This document shows, piece by piece, positions 35,801-42,950 of a DNA stretch of 64,000 nt. The notes under the pieces were generated by a model. That model saw only the letters and a program-made list of their open reading frames with translations, was not told the DNA's origin and ran no database searches. Position numbers and translations under genes: made by a program. Every line of letters starts with the position of its first letter. Position 1 is the stretch's first letter. This stretch comes from DASYTH01 sp036002505 (GTDB lineage Bacteria; Actinomycetota; Actinomycetes; Mycobacteriales; Pseudonocardiaceae), in the NCBI RefSeq assembly GCF_036002505.1, contig NZ_DASYTH010000292.1:1-64000 (forward strand), given 5' to 3'.

Positions 35801-35881
35801 GGTGAGGGCGGACATCAGCACCACGGAGACGGCGAGAACGCCGAGCCGGCGAGAACGGTTGGTGGCACTTCGGTTCCTCAT
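32873..35881 (-). CDS. Secreted GH3 beta-glucosidase/xylosidase with beta-trefoil insert and C-terminal CBM6-like domain
   Basis: This 1002-residue protein has a Sec signal (~1-33). The GH3 N-domain covers ~45-370, with nucleophile Asp near 284 in YNVSDAFAP. The GH3 C-domain is split at about residue 450 by an insert to ~600 whose repeats (IALREASTGRYLTAG, LTLRSAANGKYVE, NNYLTVAADGTL) look like a fascin/ricin-type beta-trefoil rather than the usual PA14. The C-domain then resumes (AAVVVVGSMPFINGREDHDR), followed by Fn3-like ~735-830 and CBM6-like ~850-1002. It would release glucose or xylose from xyloglucan oligosaccharides. A LacI-type operator lies 35 bp upstream of its ATG. Confidence 0.92.
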   Translation of the reverse strand: MRNRSATNRSRRLGVLAVSVVLMSALTGPVAAAEKRAEYPFRDPDVPLSVRVDDLLKRLTLAEKVSLLHQFQPAIPRLGIPEFKTGTEALHGLAWTTDRNNNGAVVTANATVFPQSVGLASTWDPTLIRQVGAAVGDEARAYNAENPGVWGVQVWAPVVNLLRDPRWGRNEEGYSEDALLTGAISTAYGKGLSGDHPTYLKTAPVLKHYLANNNEIHRDTTSSNLPPRVKKEYDELAFKPAISSNAATGVMGSYNLVNGRPNTVSPDLDDAVRSWTNKTLYNVSDAFAPYNLTGSEQYYATNPEGFAATLKAGLDSFTVDNQNSQPTIDTINSALAQGLLTEADVNTAVRHVLSIRFRLGDFDPDGGPYAKIGKDVVNSPAHQALARKAAAESVVLLKNNGNLPLDAARTRNVAVIGPLSDTLYTDWYSGALPYRVTPLDGIKARLGSGATVANTEAVDRIALREASTGRYLTAGSGVDGAVLKAAGASAGATEQFDAFDWGQGVLTLRSAANGKYVERQDFGATSPFVNRAAQPHDWFVQQQFKLEDAGDGAVVVHYVGFETPNDWEGPNNYLTVAADGTLTLGSPDAAGAARFRKETISTGVNDAVRTATGADAAVVVVGSMPFINGREDHDRTTMALAESQSALIKAVKQANPNTIVVVENSYPTTLTWEQQNIPAILWTSHAGQETGHAVADVLFGDANPAGRLTQTWYRSEADLPSILDYDIIKSNRTYQYFQGDPLYAFGHGLSYTSFRYSDLRVDSPIVRPNGTVEVSVRVTNTGRRAGDEVVQLYTHQRTSRDKQPVLQLRGFQRVSLQPGQTRTVRISLAASDLAHWDVTRGRWVVESAVHDVLVGASAADIRQRGTVRVDGEQIPSRNLARDTRAIDFDDYAGVDLVDESKVRGDAVGGSAGDWISFADTDLRAGARNATVRVARAAAGAASVQIRLDDPVNGRLVGTVPVPSTGDKYAYTTSTAALTGASGRHTVYLVFTGDLRISTFSLR

Positions 35882-35915
35882 GGGCGCACTCCATCGGGCC
35901 GGTCGAACGGAATTG

Positions 35916-35929
35916 TCGAAGCGCTTCGA
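35916..35929. promoter_or_regulatory. LacI-type operator TCGAAGCGCTTCGA upstream of GH3
   Basis: Perfect palindrome 35 bp upstream of the GH3 ATG, extending to 16 bp (G...C). It is placed to control the GH3-GH12-GH35-GH29 unit. A weaker relative, TCGAAGCGGTTCAA, lies at 36015-36028. Confidence 0.75.
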
Positions 35930-36111
35930 CTATCGCGAGCCGGTATCGGAGGTCTGATTATGTTGGTGGTCCAGCTACCTGCAGAAGGAGATCGCCATCG
36001 GGGGACCGCCCCAATCGAAGCGGTTCAACGACGTAACGGCGATGTTAAGCCCGCGCGGAGCGGGAAGACAACGGCTGAACCGAAAAACGCGGCCAACCAC
36101 GGGTTTCATCA

Positions 36112-38439
36112 TCACTCCTCGGGGAGTCTTATGATCAGTTCCGGGCCGTGGGCGTGGATGAGGGTGCCGTGCTCGTGGCGGGCTGCCGTGCCGCCGGCGA
36201 CGGACACCACGGATTCGATGCCCACCAGCAGGAATCGCCAGCCCATCGGGGGGTGGTCCGCCCAGACCCGCACGACCGGGCCCTCCCGCCTTGTCTGGAA
36301 CGTGCACGCGACCTCGCCGGCCACGGTCGGGATCACCGTGGTGACGGTCGCGTCGTCGGCGATCTCATAGGCCTGCAACGTCACCCGGTCGGCGTAGTCG
36401 TAGCCGGGCCGGTCCTCCGCCGCGCCGAAGGGAACCACCGCGCCGGGGCGGACCAGCAGCGGGACGCTGTCGAACCCGTGCGTCTCGCGCACCCAGCCCG
36501 GTCCGGAAACCCGTTGCCCGGTAAGCAGGTGCGTCCATACGCCGGGCGGCACGTAGTAGTCGACCGCGCCGTCCGCGGTGAAGACCGGGGCCACCAGCAG
36601 GTCGTCGCCGAGCAGGTACTGGCGGTCCAGGTAGGTGCAGGCCGGATCGTCCGGAAACTCCACGACCATGGCGCGCATCATCGGAATCCCCTGCAGGTGC
36701 GCCACGCGCGCCGCCTGGTAGAGGTACGGCATCAGGCCGATCTTGAGCTTGGTGAAGCGCCGCAACACCTCCACCGCTTCCTCGTCGAACAGCCAGGGCA
36801 CCCGGTAGGAGCGGTTGCCGTGCAGCCGGCTGTGCGAGGACAGGAGTCCGAACGGGACCCACCGTTTGAACAGCGCCGCGGTCGGGGTGCCCTCGAAGCC
36901 GCCGATGTCGTGGCTCCAGAAGCCGAAGCCGGACATGCAGAGCGACAGCCCGCCCCGCAGGCTCTCCGCCATCGACTCGTAGGTCGAGGAGTTGTCGCCG
37001 CCCCAGTGCACCGGAAACTGCTGGGAGCCGACCGTGGCCGACCGGGCGAACACCACGGCCTCACCGTCACCCCGGCGTTTGCGGAGCAGCTCGAAAACCG
37101 TCCGGTTGTACAGGTAGGTGTAGTAGTTGTGCATGAGCTCGGGATCGGAGCCGTCGAAATACCGGACATCGGTGGGAATGCGCTCGCCGAAATCGGACTT
37201 GAAGCAGTCCACTCCCATGTCCAGCAGGGCGTCCAGTTTGGACGCGTACCATTCTCGGGCGTCCGGATTGGTGAAGTCCACCACCGCCATGCCGGGCTGC
37301 CACAGGTCCCACTGCCAGACGTCGCCGTTGGGCCGGGTGAGCAGGTAACCGTGTGCCTTCCCTTCGGCGAACAGCGGCGAGCGCTGCGCGATGTACGGGT
37401 TGATCCAGACGCATACCTTGAGGCCCTTGGCTTTCAGCCGGGCCAGCATGCCGCGGGGGTCGGGAAACGTGCGCGGGTCCCACTCGAAGTCGCACCAGCT
37501 GATCTCGCGCATCCAGAAGCAGTCGAAATGGAAGACCGACAGCGGGAGGTCGCGCTCGGCCATGCCGTCGACGAACTCGGTGACCGTCTGCTCGTCGTAG
37601 GAGGTGTTCCAGGAAGTCGACAACCACAGGCCGAAGGACCAGGCCGGCGGAAGGGCCGGCCGGCCGGTGAGCGCGGTGTACTTTCGCAGGATCTCCTTCG
37701 GTGTCGGGCCGTAGATGAGGAAGTACCGCAGCGCCTGGGTCTCCGCGCTGAACTGAATTTTGGTGACGTCTTCGGAGGCGACCTCGAAGGAGACGTTCCC
37801 CGGGTGGTCGACGAATACCCCGTAGCCGGCATTGGTCAGGCAGAACGGCACGTTCTTGTATGCCTGCTCGCTGCACGTGCCGCCGTCGGCGTTCCAGATG
37901 TCCACCGACTGGCCGTTGCGCACCAATGGACCGAACCGCTCCCCCAGCCCGTACACCGCGGCGCCGAGGCCGAGGCTGAGCCGCTCCCGCACGTGGTGCT
38001 CGCCCGCGTCCGTGGTGATGAACGCCAGGTCCTCCGGCCCGCTCGTGGTGAGAACCCGGTCCCCGGCAAGGAAATCCACCTGCCAGCCGCCGTCGCGGCG
38101 GACCCGGGCGGAGAGCGCGCCGGAGGTCAGCACCGCGGCGTCCGGGCCGCCGGCGAGCACCGCGTCCTGCGGGGTGGCCTCGGCCAGCAGCTCGAACCGG
38201 GGCGGCCGGGTCACCTCGCCGGCGAAATGGGTGACCGAGACACCGATGACGTCCGGCATCGGCGCCGAGAAGTCCACCGTGAACACCGGGCCCTGCTGCA
38301 GATCCACCCGGTCGCGGACGTGGTAGGCCGGGGCGTAGACGGTCAGCGTGCCCAGGCCTAAGTCCACGTCGAGCACCTCGTGGGCATAGGCGGGGTGAAC
38401 CCCGGGCCGCATTCGCCACCGTCCGTCCGTGAACTTCAT
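36112..38439 (-). CDS. Alpha-xylosidase, GH31 (YicI-like)
   Basis: This 775-residue cytoplasmic enzyme has no signal peptide, and its length is close to E. coli YicI (772). GH31 motifs are the nucleophile Asp near 415 in CFKSDFGERIP, which is the KxDFGE form typical of alpha-xylosidases, and the acid/base Asp near 480 in WGGDNSS, with DIGGFEG nearby. It would remove xylose from imported xyloglucan oligosaccharides. ATG 38439 overlaps the permease stop (ATGA). A longer in-frame extension to 39807 is an artefact overlapping both permeases. Confidence 0.95.
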   Translation of the reverse strand: MKFTDGRWRMRPGVHPAYAHEVLDVDLGLGTLTVYAPAYHVRDRVDLQQGPVFTVDFSAPMPDVIGVSVTHFAGEVTRPPRFELLAEATPQDAVLAGGPDAAVLTSGALSARVRRDGGWQVDFLAGDRVLTTSGPEDLAFITTDAGEHHVRERLSLGLGAAVYGLGERFGPLVRNGQSVDIWNADGGTCSEQAYKNVPFCLTNAGYGVFVDHPGNVSFEVASEDVTKIQFSAETQALRYFLIYGPTPKEILRKYTALTGRPALPPAWSFGLWLSTSWNTSYDEQTVTEFVDGMAERDLPLSVFHFDCFWMREISWCDFEWDPRTFPDPRGMLARLKAKGLKVCVWINPYIAQRSPLFAEGKAHGYLLTRPNGDVWQWDLWQPGMAVVDFTNPDAREWYASKLDALLDMGVDCFKSDFGERIPTDVRYFDGSDPELMHNYYTYLYNRTVFELLRKRRGDGEAVVFARSATVGSQQFPVHWGGDNSSTYESMAESLRGGLSLCMSGFGFWSHDIGGFEGTPTAALFKRWVPFGLLSSHSRLHGNRSYRVPWLFDEEAVEVLRRFTKLKIGLMPYLYQAARVAHLQGIPMMRAMVVEFPDDPACTYLDRQYLLGDDLLVAPVFTADGAVDYYVPPGVWTHLLTGQRVSGPGWVRETHGFDSVPLLVRPGAVVPFGAAEDRPGYDYADRVTLQAYEIADDATVTTVIPTVAGEVACTFQTRREGPVVRVWADHPPMGWRFLLVGIESVVSVAGGTAARHEHGTLIHAHGPELIIRLPEE

Positions 38440-39290
38440 TTGACCGCTCCCACCGCGATTCCACGGGTCAACGTGCGCTGGAAAATCAGGAAGAACACCA
38501 CGGCGGGCAGGATGCCGAGCAGCGCCGAAGCGCTCTGCGTGGTGGCATCCATCAGCCGTTGGCCTTGCAGCACACCCAATGCCACCGGAACGGTCTGGTT
38601 CTCGTTGGAGATCAGCATCACCAGCGGAATGAAGAACTCGTTCCAGGTCCAGATGAAGAAGAACACCAGCAGCACCGACAGGGTCGGCCAGCTCATCGGC
38701 ACCACGACCCGCCACAGCACCTGCCACCGGCTCGCACCGTCCACTCTGGCCGCTTCGAGGATCTCCCGCGGGAACGCGGACAGCACCGAGGACAGCAGGT
38801 AGGTGCCGAACGCGCTCTGGATGGCGGTGAAGATGATGATCACGGCGAGCCGGGTGTCGTACAGGTCGACCTGCTTGGCCAGGAAGTACAGCGGGTAGAC
38901 CAGGGCCTCCTGCGGCATCAGGTTGGCCAGCAGGAAGATCGCAATGATCCACATCCGGCCCTTGATCCGGCCGATGCCGAGCGCGTAGGCGGTGACGATC
39001 GACACCAGCACCGCCAGCACGGCCACCGAGGCGCTGATCACCGTGCTGTTCCACAGCTTCTCGCCGAAGTCCACGCGCACCCAGAAATCGACGATCCCCT
39101 TGAAATACACGGTTTCCGGCAGCCGCAACGGGCCGCGCTGGGCGTAGTCGGACGGCGACTTCAGCGCGTTCACCGCGACCAGCGCGAACGGGATGAGGGT
39201 GAGCACCGCGATGACCACCAGGACGGCCAGCACGATGTGCCGGACGGGATCTCGGCGGCGCCGCGGGGTGCGGGTGGCGATGGTGGTCAT
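38436..39290 (-). CDS. Carbohydrate ABC transporter permease (MalG type)
   Basis: This 284-residue protein has six TM segments and the EAA loop EAARVDGASRWQVLWRVVVP, which contacts the ATPase. The C terminus LTRGIAVGAVK is typical. It imports oligosaccharides together with the MalF-type permease and the lipoprotein encoded just upstream. No ATPase gene is present here; such systems usually share an MsiK-type ATPase encoded elsewhere. It follows the MalF gene by 3 nt and its stop overlaps the GH31 start. Confidence 0.95.
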   Translation of the reverse strand: MTTIATRTPRRRRDPVRHIVLAVLVVIAVLTLIPFALVAVNALKSPSDYAQRGPLRLPETVYFKGIVDFWVRVDFGEKLWNSTVISASVAVLAVLVSIVTAYALGIGRIKGRMWIIAIFLLANLMPQEALVYPLYFLAKQVDLYDTRLAVIIIFTAIQSAFGTYLLSSVLSAFPREILEAARVDGASRWQVLWRVVVPMSWPTLSVLLVFFFIWTWNEFFIPLVMLISNENQTVPVALGVLQGQRLMDATTQSASALLGILPAVVFFLIFQRTLTRGIAVGAVK

Positions 39291-39293
39291 GCC

Positions 39294-40256
39294 TCAGCCC
39301 TGCTCCCTGCTCTGCGCGCGGAGGAACAGGAACGTGAGGCCCATGATGATCGCGGTGAGCACGGTGGCGATGGCGGCGCCGTAACCGACGTTGGCTTTCT
39401 CGAAGAAGTTCTGGAAGGAGAAGTAGGACGGCACGTTGGTCGCGCCGCCCGGGCCGCCGCGGGTCAGCACGAAGATCTTGTCGAAGGTCTTCAACGCGGC
39501 GATCGTGCAGGTCAGCAACACCACGAAGATCTCCGGCCGGATCTGCGGCACGCTGATCGACCACAGCCGCCGCCACCAGGACGCGCCGTCGAGCTCCGCC
39601 GACTCGTACAGCTCGGGGTCCACCCGCTGCAGGCCGGCCATGAAGATCACCACCGGGTAGCCGAGCTGGATCCAGACCAGCACGCCCATCACCGACAGCA
39701 GCGCGGTGTTCTCGTCGCCCAACCAGTTGTGCGCCCAGGAGTCCAGCCCGACGAAGCGCAGCACCGTGTTGGCCGCGCCGTATTCCGGGTGCAGGATCCA
39801 GCCCCACACCACGCCGGCCACCACGGCGGGCAGCACCTGCGGCAGGTAGAACGAGGCCCGCAGGGCGCTCGCGGTGCGCTGGCCGAACCGCTTGCCGATC
39901 ACGTCGAACAGGGCGTTGGCCAGGATCAGCCCGAGAAACGTCGGGATGATCGCCATGGCCACGATCAGCGCCAGGTTGTGCCGCGTCGAGGCCCAGAAAG
40001 TCTCGTCGGTGAACAGTTTCCGGTACTGGTCCAGACCGACCCAGACCGGTGTGCCGGCGCCCTGCCAGCGGGTGAAGCTGATCCCGACGTTGATCACCAG
40101 CGGCACCGCGACGATGGCGACGAACAGCACGACGCCCGGGATCAGGTAGGGCAGGTAGCCGAGGTTGCGGCCCGGCCGGCGGTTGTGGGCCGGCCGGGCC
40201 GCCGGTCGCGGCGTCGAGGCGACCGGAGTCGGCGCCGCCTGCACCGGAGTTCCCAT
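39294..40256 (-). CDS. Carbohydrate ABC transporter permease (MalF type)
   Basis: This 320-residue protein has an Ala/Pro-rich cytoplasmic N terminus, six TM segments and the EAA-like loop ESAELDGASWWRRLWSISVP. I chose ATG 40256 because GGTGGA lies 9 nt upstream and no overlap with the binding-protein gene is needed; ATG 40283 lies inside that gene. It is part of the xyloglucan-locus importer. Confidence 0.93.
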   Translation of the reverse strand: MGTPVQAAPTPVASTPRPAARPAHNRRPGRNLGYLPYLIPGVVLFVAIVAVPLVINVGISFTRWQGAGTPVWVGLDQYRKLFTDETFWASTRHNLALIVAMAIIPTFLGLILANALFDVIGKRFGQRTASALRASFYLPQVLPAVVAGVVWGWILHPEYGAANTVLRFVGLDSWAHNWLGDENTALLSVMGVLVWIQLGYPVVIFMAGLQRVDPELYESAELDGASWWRRLWSISVPQIRPEIFVVLLTCTIAALKTFDKIFVLTRGGPGGATNVPSYFSFQNFFEKANVGYGAAIATVLTAIIMGLTFLFLRAQSREQG

Positions 40257-40260
40257 CGCG

Positions 40261-41655
40261 CTATCCACCAAGGTTTGCGGCATTCTCCTGGTACGGCTTG
40301 GCGATCTCGTCGAGGAACTGGTCCGGTGAGGCGCTTCCGCTGATCAGCTTCTGGGTGGCGGACACCAGCACGTCGTAGTAGCCGGGCGCGGGCCAGTCCG
40401 GGTAGAAGGCCAATCCGTCCCGCTTGACCAGCGTGTTGAAGTCCTCGATCAGGGTCTTGGTCGGCGGGTCGGTGACCGCGGCCGGATCGGCGGCCACCGG
40501 CACCCCGCCGGAGTTGCCGAGCACGGCCTGGTTCTGCTGCTGCATGGTGATGTTGATGAAGTCGTAGGCGAGGTCCTTGTTCTTGGAACCCTTGGGCACC
40601 ACCCAGATGTTGCCGCTGGAGCCGGCGCTCATCTTGGCGGGCCACAGGAACGCGCCCCACTGGAAGTTCTTGATCTGGCTCTGCAGCCGGCCGAACCACC
40701 AGGTGCCGGAGATCATCATGGGGAACTTGCCGGCGATGAACGCGAGGCCCATGTCCTCGGCCTTGATGCTGGTGGACTGCTTGTCGATGTAGCCCTTGTT
40801 CACCCAGTCGACGAACGTGTTGGCCGCGTAGGACCAGACGCTGTCGTGGAAGTCGACCTTGCCGGTGTAGCGCTGGTAGCGGTCCACCCAGTCGCGGTTC
40901 GCCTTGGACAGCGCCAGCTCGTAGAGCACCTGGTGCGCCGGGTACTCCGCGCCGCCGACGGAGAGCGGGGCGACGCCGGCCTTCTTGAACGTGTCCAGCG
41001 CCGCGGTCAGCTCGTCCATCGTGGTCGGCACCTTGACGTTGTTCTTCGCGAACAGGTCCTTGTTGTAGAACACCAGGACGTACTCGGCGTAGTTGGGCAC
41101 CCCGAACCAGCGGTCACCGCCCATCACCCCGCGCTGGTCGTACTTGGCCGTGGTCTGCAGGTTCGGGCTGAGCTGCTTGTCCCAGCCGCGCTTGGTCACC
41201 TCGTCGGTCAGGTCGGTGAGCAGGCCCTGCTTGGACAGCAGGCCGGTGGTGGCGTTGCCCTTGTTGTACTCCATGAGATCCGGCGCGTCGTTGGAGTTGA
41301 GGATCATCTGCGCGGTCTTCTGGATCTGCTCGAAGCCCTTCTCCTCGAACTTCACCGTCACGTTGGGGTGGCTGCTCTGGAACTCCTTGACCGCCGCGGC
41401 CCAGGCCTTGCCCATGGCGCTGTCCGGGCCCTCGTAGTACCAGAGCTTGAACTCACGCGGGCCGCTGTTGCCCGCCGAGCCGCTGTCGTTGCCGCAGGCG
41501 GCCAGCATCACCGACGCCACGAACGCTGCCAGCAGGCCCGCACCCTTACCAAGGAGACCGAAAGTAGGCCGACCAACGCAAGGGCGGGACCTGCGGCGAC
41601 TCCTACTTTCGGTCGGATTGGTATCTACCAACACAGTTCCTGCCCTGAACCTCAT
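40261..41655 (-). CDS. Sugar ABC transporter solute-binding lipoprotein (family 1)
   Basis: This 464-residue extracellular solute-binding protein has a lipobox LAACG near residue 54, then FKLWYYEGPDSAMGKAWAAA and the cluster-B/D pattern (KFPMMISGTWWFGRLQ, GGVPVAADP). The n-region before the hydrophobic core is unusually long (about 37 residues, Arg-rich), and its coding sequence contains a 13-bp inverted repeat. The start is nevertheless backed by GGAGGAAC before ATG 41655. A 20-bp perfect operator palindrome lies at 41676-41695, so the importer is probably LacI-controlled. Confidence 0.93.
   Translation of the reverse strand: MRFRAGTVLVDTNPTESRSRRRSRPCVGRPTFGLLGKGAGLLAAFVASVMLAACGNDSGSAGNSGPREFKLWYYEGPDSAMGKAWAAAVKEFQSSHPNVTVKFEEKGFEQIQKTAQMILNSNDAPDLMEYNKGNATTGLLSKQGLLTDLTDEVTKRGWDKQLSPNLQTTAKYDQRGVMGGDRWFGVPNYAEYVLVFYNKDLFAKNNVKVPTTMDELTAALDTFKKAGVAPLSVGGAEYPAHQVLYELALSKANRDWVDRYQRYTGKVDFHDSVWSYAANTFVDWVNKGYIDKQSTSIKAEDMGLAFIAGKFPMMISGTWWFGRLQSQIKNFQWGAFLWPAKMSAGSSGNIWVVPKGSKNKDLAYDFINITMQQQNQAVLGNSGGVPVAADPAAVTDPPTKTLIEDFNTLVKRDGLAFYPDWPAPGYYDVLVSATQKLISGSASPDQFLDEIAKPYQENAANLGG
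41556..41614. repeat. 13-bp inverted repeat in the binding-protein leader
   Basis: GACCGAAAGTAGG (41556-41568) and its exact complement CCTACTTTCGGTC (41602-41614) are separated by 33 nt. They lie within the first 35 codons of the solute-binding protein. They could form an mRNA hairpin or mark a small inserted element that lengthened the signal peptide. Confidence 0.6.
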
Positions 41656-41675
41656 TGTTCCTCCAAGCGGTCACA

Positions 41676-41695
41676 CTGTCGAAGCGCTTCGACAG
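41676..41695. promoter_or_regulatory. LacI-type operator, 20-bp perfect palindrome
   Basis: CTGTCGAAGCGCTTCGACAG lies 20 bp upstream of the solute-binding protein ATG and downstream of lacI. It is the best palindrome of the family in the window. Confidence 0.8.
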
Positions 41696-41734
41696 CACGC
41701 ACGTGAGTGCGCTTGCGGATCTGCGGTTGTCGAG

Positions 41735-42745
41735 TTAGCCCACCAGCATGGCCGTGCTCTGCCGTTCGGTCAGCTTGGGTGGGAGGAGGGTGGTGCTCGA
41801 GACGTGCTCGCCCCGGGCCAGCTCGCCCATCAGCATCCGGACGGCGCTGCGGCCGAGCTCGTCGGCTGGGATGGCGACCGAGGTGAGCGACGGGCGGGCC
41901 TGCTCGGCCTGCTCGTCTGGGCAGATGGCCACCACCGAGATGTCGTCCGGCACCTGGGCGCCCTTGTGCGCGAACGCGTTCAGCACGTGCCCGATGATCG
42001 ACTCGTTGTGGATGACCACGCCGGTCACCCGCGGCCGTTCGGCCATCAGCTTCTCCACGACGGCCTTGGCCGCCGCCTCGGTGGGCTCGCACGGGTACGC
42101 GCTGACCTTGACCCGGCGCTGGCCCGCGGCCTGCCTGAACCCGCCGAGCAGCCGGGTGGCGAAGCCGGTCTCCCGCTTGTAGACCTCCGGCGGCGAGCCG
42201 ATCAGCGCGACCCGGCGGTGCCCGTTGCCGGCGAGGTGGTTGAGGCAGACCGCGCCGGCAGCGGTGAAGTCCAGGTCGATGCAGGTGAGTCCGGAGGCGT
42301 CCTCCGGTACACCGATGAGCACCGCCGGCCGCTTGAGCGCGCGGAGCGCCGGGAGCCGGTTGTCGTGCAGCTCGACGTCCATCACGATGATCGCGTCCAC
42401 GAGCGAGGTGCCGGCCACCCGCTGCAGCCCGGCGACGCCCTCGTCCTGGGTCAGCAACAGCACGTCGTGGTCGAAGGTCCGGGCCTCGGTGACCACCGAC
42501 GTGGCGAACTGCATGATCACCGGGACGTGGATGCCGCTGCGCAGCGGGACGACGAGCGCGACCACATTGGACCGGTTGCTGGCCAGCGCCCGGGCGCCGG
42601 CGTGCGGGTGGTACCCCAGCGTGCGGACGCTGCGCATCACCCGTTCGCGGGTCTGTTCGGAGATCGTCCGCTTGCCGCTGAGCACGTAGGAGACCGTGCT
42701 CGGCGCCACCCCGGCATGCCGGGCCACGTCGTCGATCTTGACCAC
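41735..42745 (-). CDS. LacI-family transcriptional regulator
   Basis: This 336-residue regulator has an N-terminal LacI helix-turn-helix (KIDDVARHAGVAPSTVSYVL, hinge helix HAGARALASNRSN) and a periplasmic-binding-protein-like sensor domain. GTG 42745 (VVKIDDVARHAG) matches the usual family start; the frame extends to 42838 through the operator region. It heads the xyloglucan locus and has two operator-like palindromes right upstream and one further out, pointing to autoregulation. The inducer is probably a xyloglucan-derived sugar. Confidence 0.94.
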   Translation of the reverse strand: MVKIDDVARHAGVAPSTVSYVLSGKRTISEQTRERVMRSVRTLGYHPHAGARALASNRSNVVALVVPLRSGIHVPVIMQFATSVVTEARTFDHDVLLLTQDEGVAGLQRVAGTSLVDAIIVMDVELHDNRLPALRALKRPAVLIGVPEDASGLTCIDLDFTAAGAVCLNHLAGNGHRRVALIGSPPEVYKRETGFATRLLGGFRQAAGQRRVKVSAYPCEPTEAAAKAVVEKLMAERPRVTGVVIHNESIIGHVLNAFAHKGAQVPDDISVVAICPDEQAEQARPSLTSVAIPADELGRSAVRMLMGELARGEHVSSTTLLPPKLTERQSTAMLVG

Positions 42746-42763
42746 GATGTCACCAGCCCACTG

Positions 42764-42793
42764 TCGAACCGCTTCGAAGTCGAATCGCTTCGA
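42764..42793. promoter_or_regulatory. Tandem LacI-type operators upstream of lacI
   Basis: TCGAACCGCTTCGA (42764-42777) and TCGAATCGCTTCGA (42780-42793) are two sites 16 bp apart, about 1.5 helical turns. The flanks CTG and CAG make the outer ends symmetric. They lie 19-48 bp upstream of the lacI GTG. Confidence 0.75.
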
Positions 42794-42870
42794 CAGGTCA
42801 CTGTACGAGCGACAAGCCTGCACGGCAATGCTTCGCACCCGGCATCATTCGAGCGGGTGGCACCCCGTGG

Positions 42871-42884
42871 TCGAAGCGCTTCGA
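42871..42884. promoter_or_regulatory. LacI-type operator TCGAAGCGCTTCGA
   Basis: Perfect copy extending to an 18-bp palindrome (GG...CC) at 42869-42886. It lies between lacI and the galM 3' end and is probably the distal operator of lacI. Confidence 0.75.
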
Positions 42885-42908
42885 CCAGCCCGCCTCCGAA
42901 ATTAACGG

Positions 42909-42950
42909 ATTGTGGCTGGGTGCCGTCACGGTCCCCTGAGGTGCAGTTGG
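42909..42950. repeat. 42-bp repeat, copy 2, overlapping the galM 3' end
   Basis: Nearly identical (2 differences by eye) to 13670-13711. The last codons of the aldose epimerase (QLHLRGP, stop) are encoded within it, so the repeat may have replaced the original C terminus. Confidence 0.8.

Noticed and set aside
32930..36370. Plus-strand open frame of about 1146 codons antisense to the GH3 gene
   Set aside because: Shadow of GH3; composition is typical of antisense reading and it has no domain or ribosome-binding site.
38440..39807. N-terminal extension of the GH31 frame to 39807
   Set aside because: It overlaps both permease genes in another frame, and the GH31 family start fits ATG 38439.
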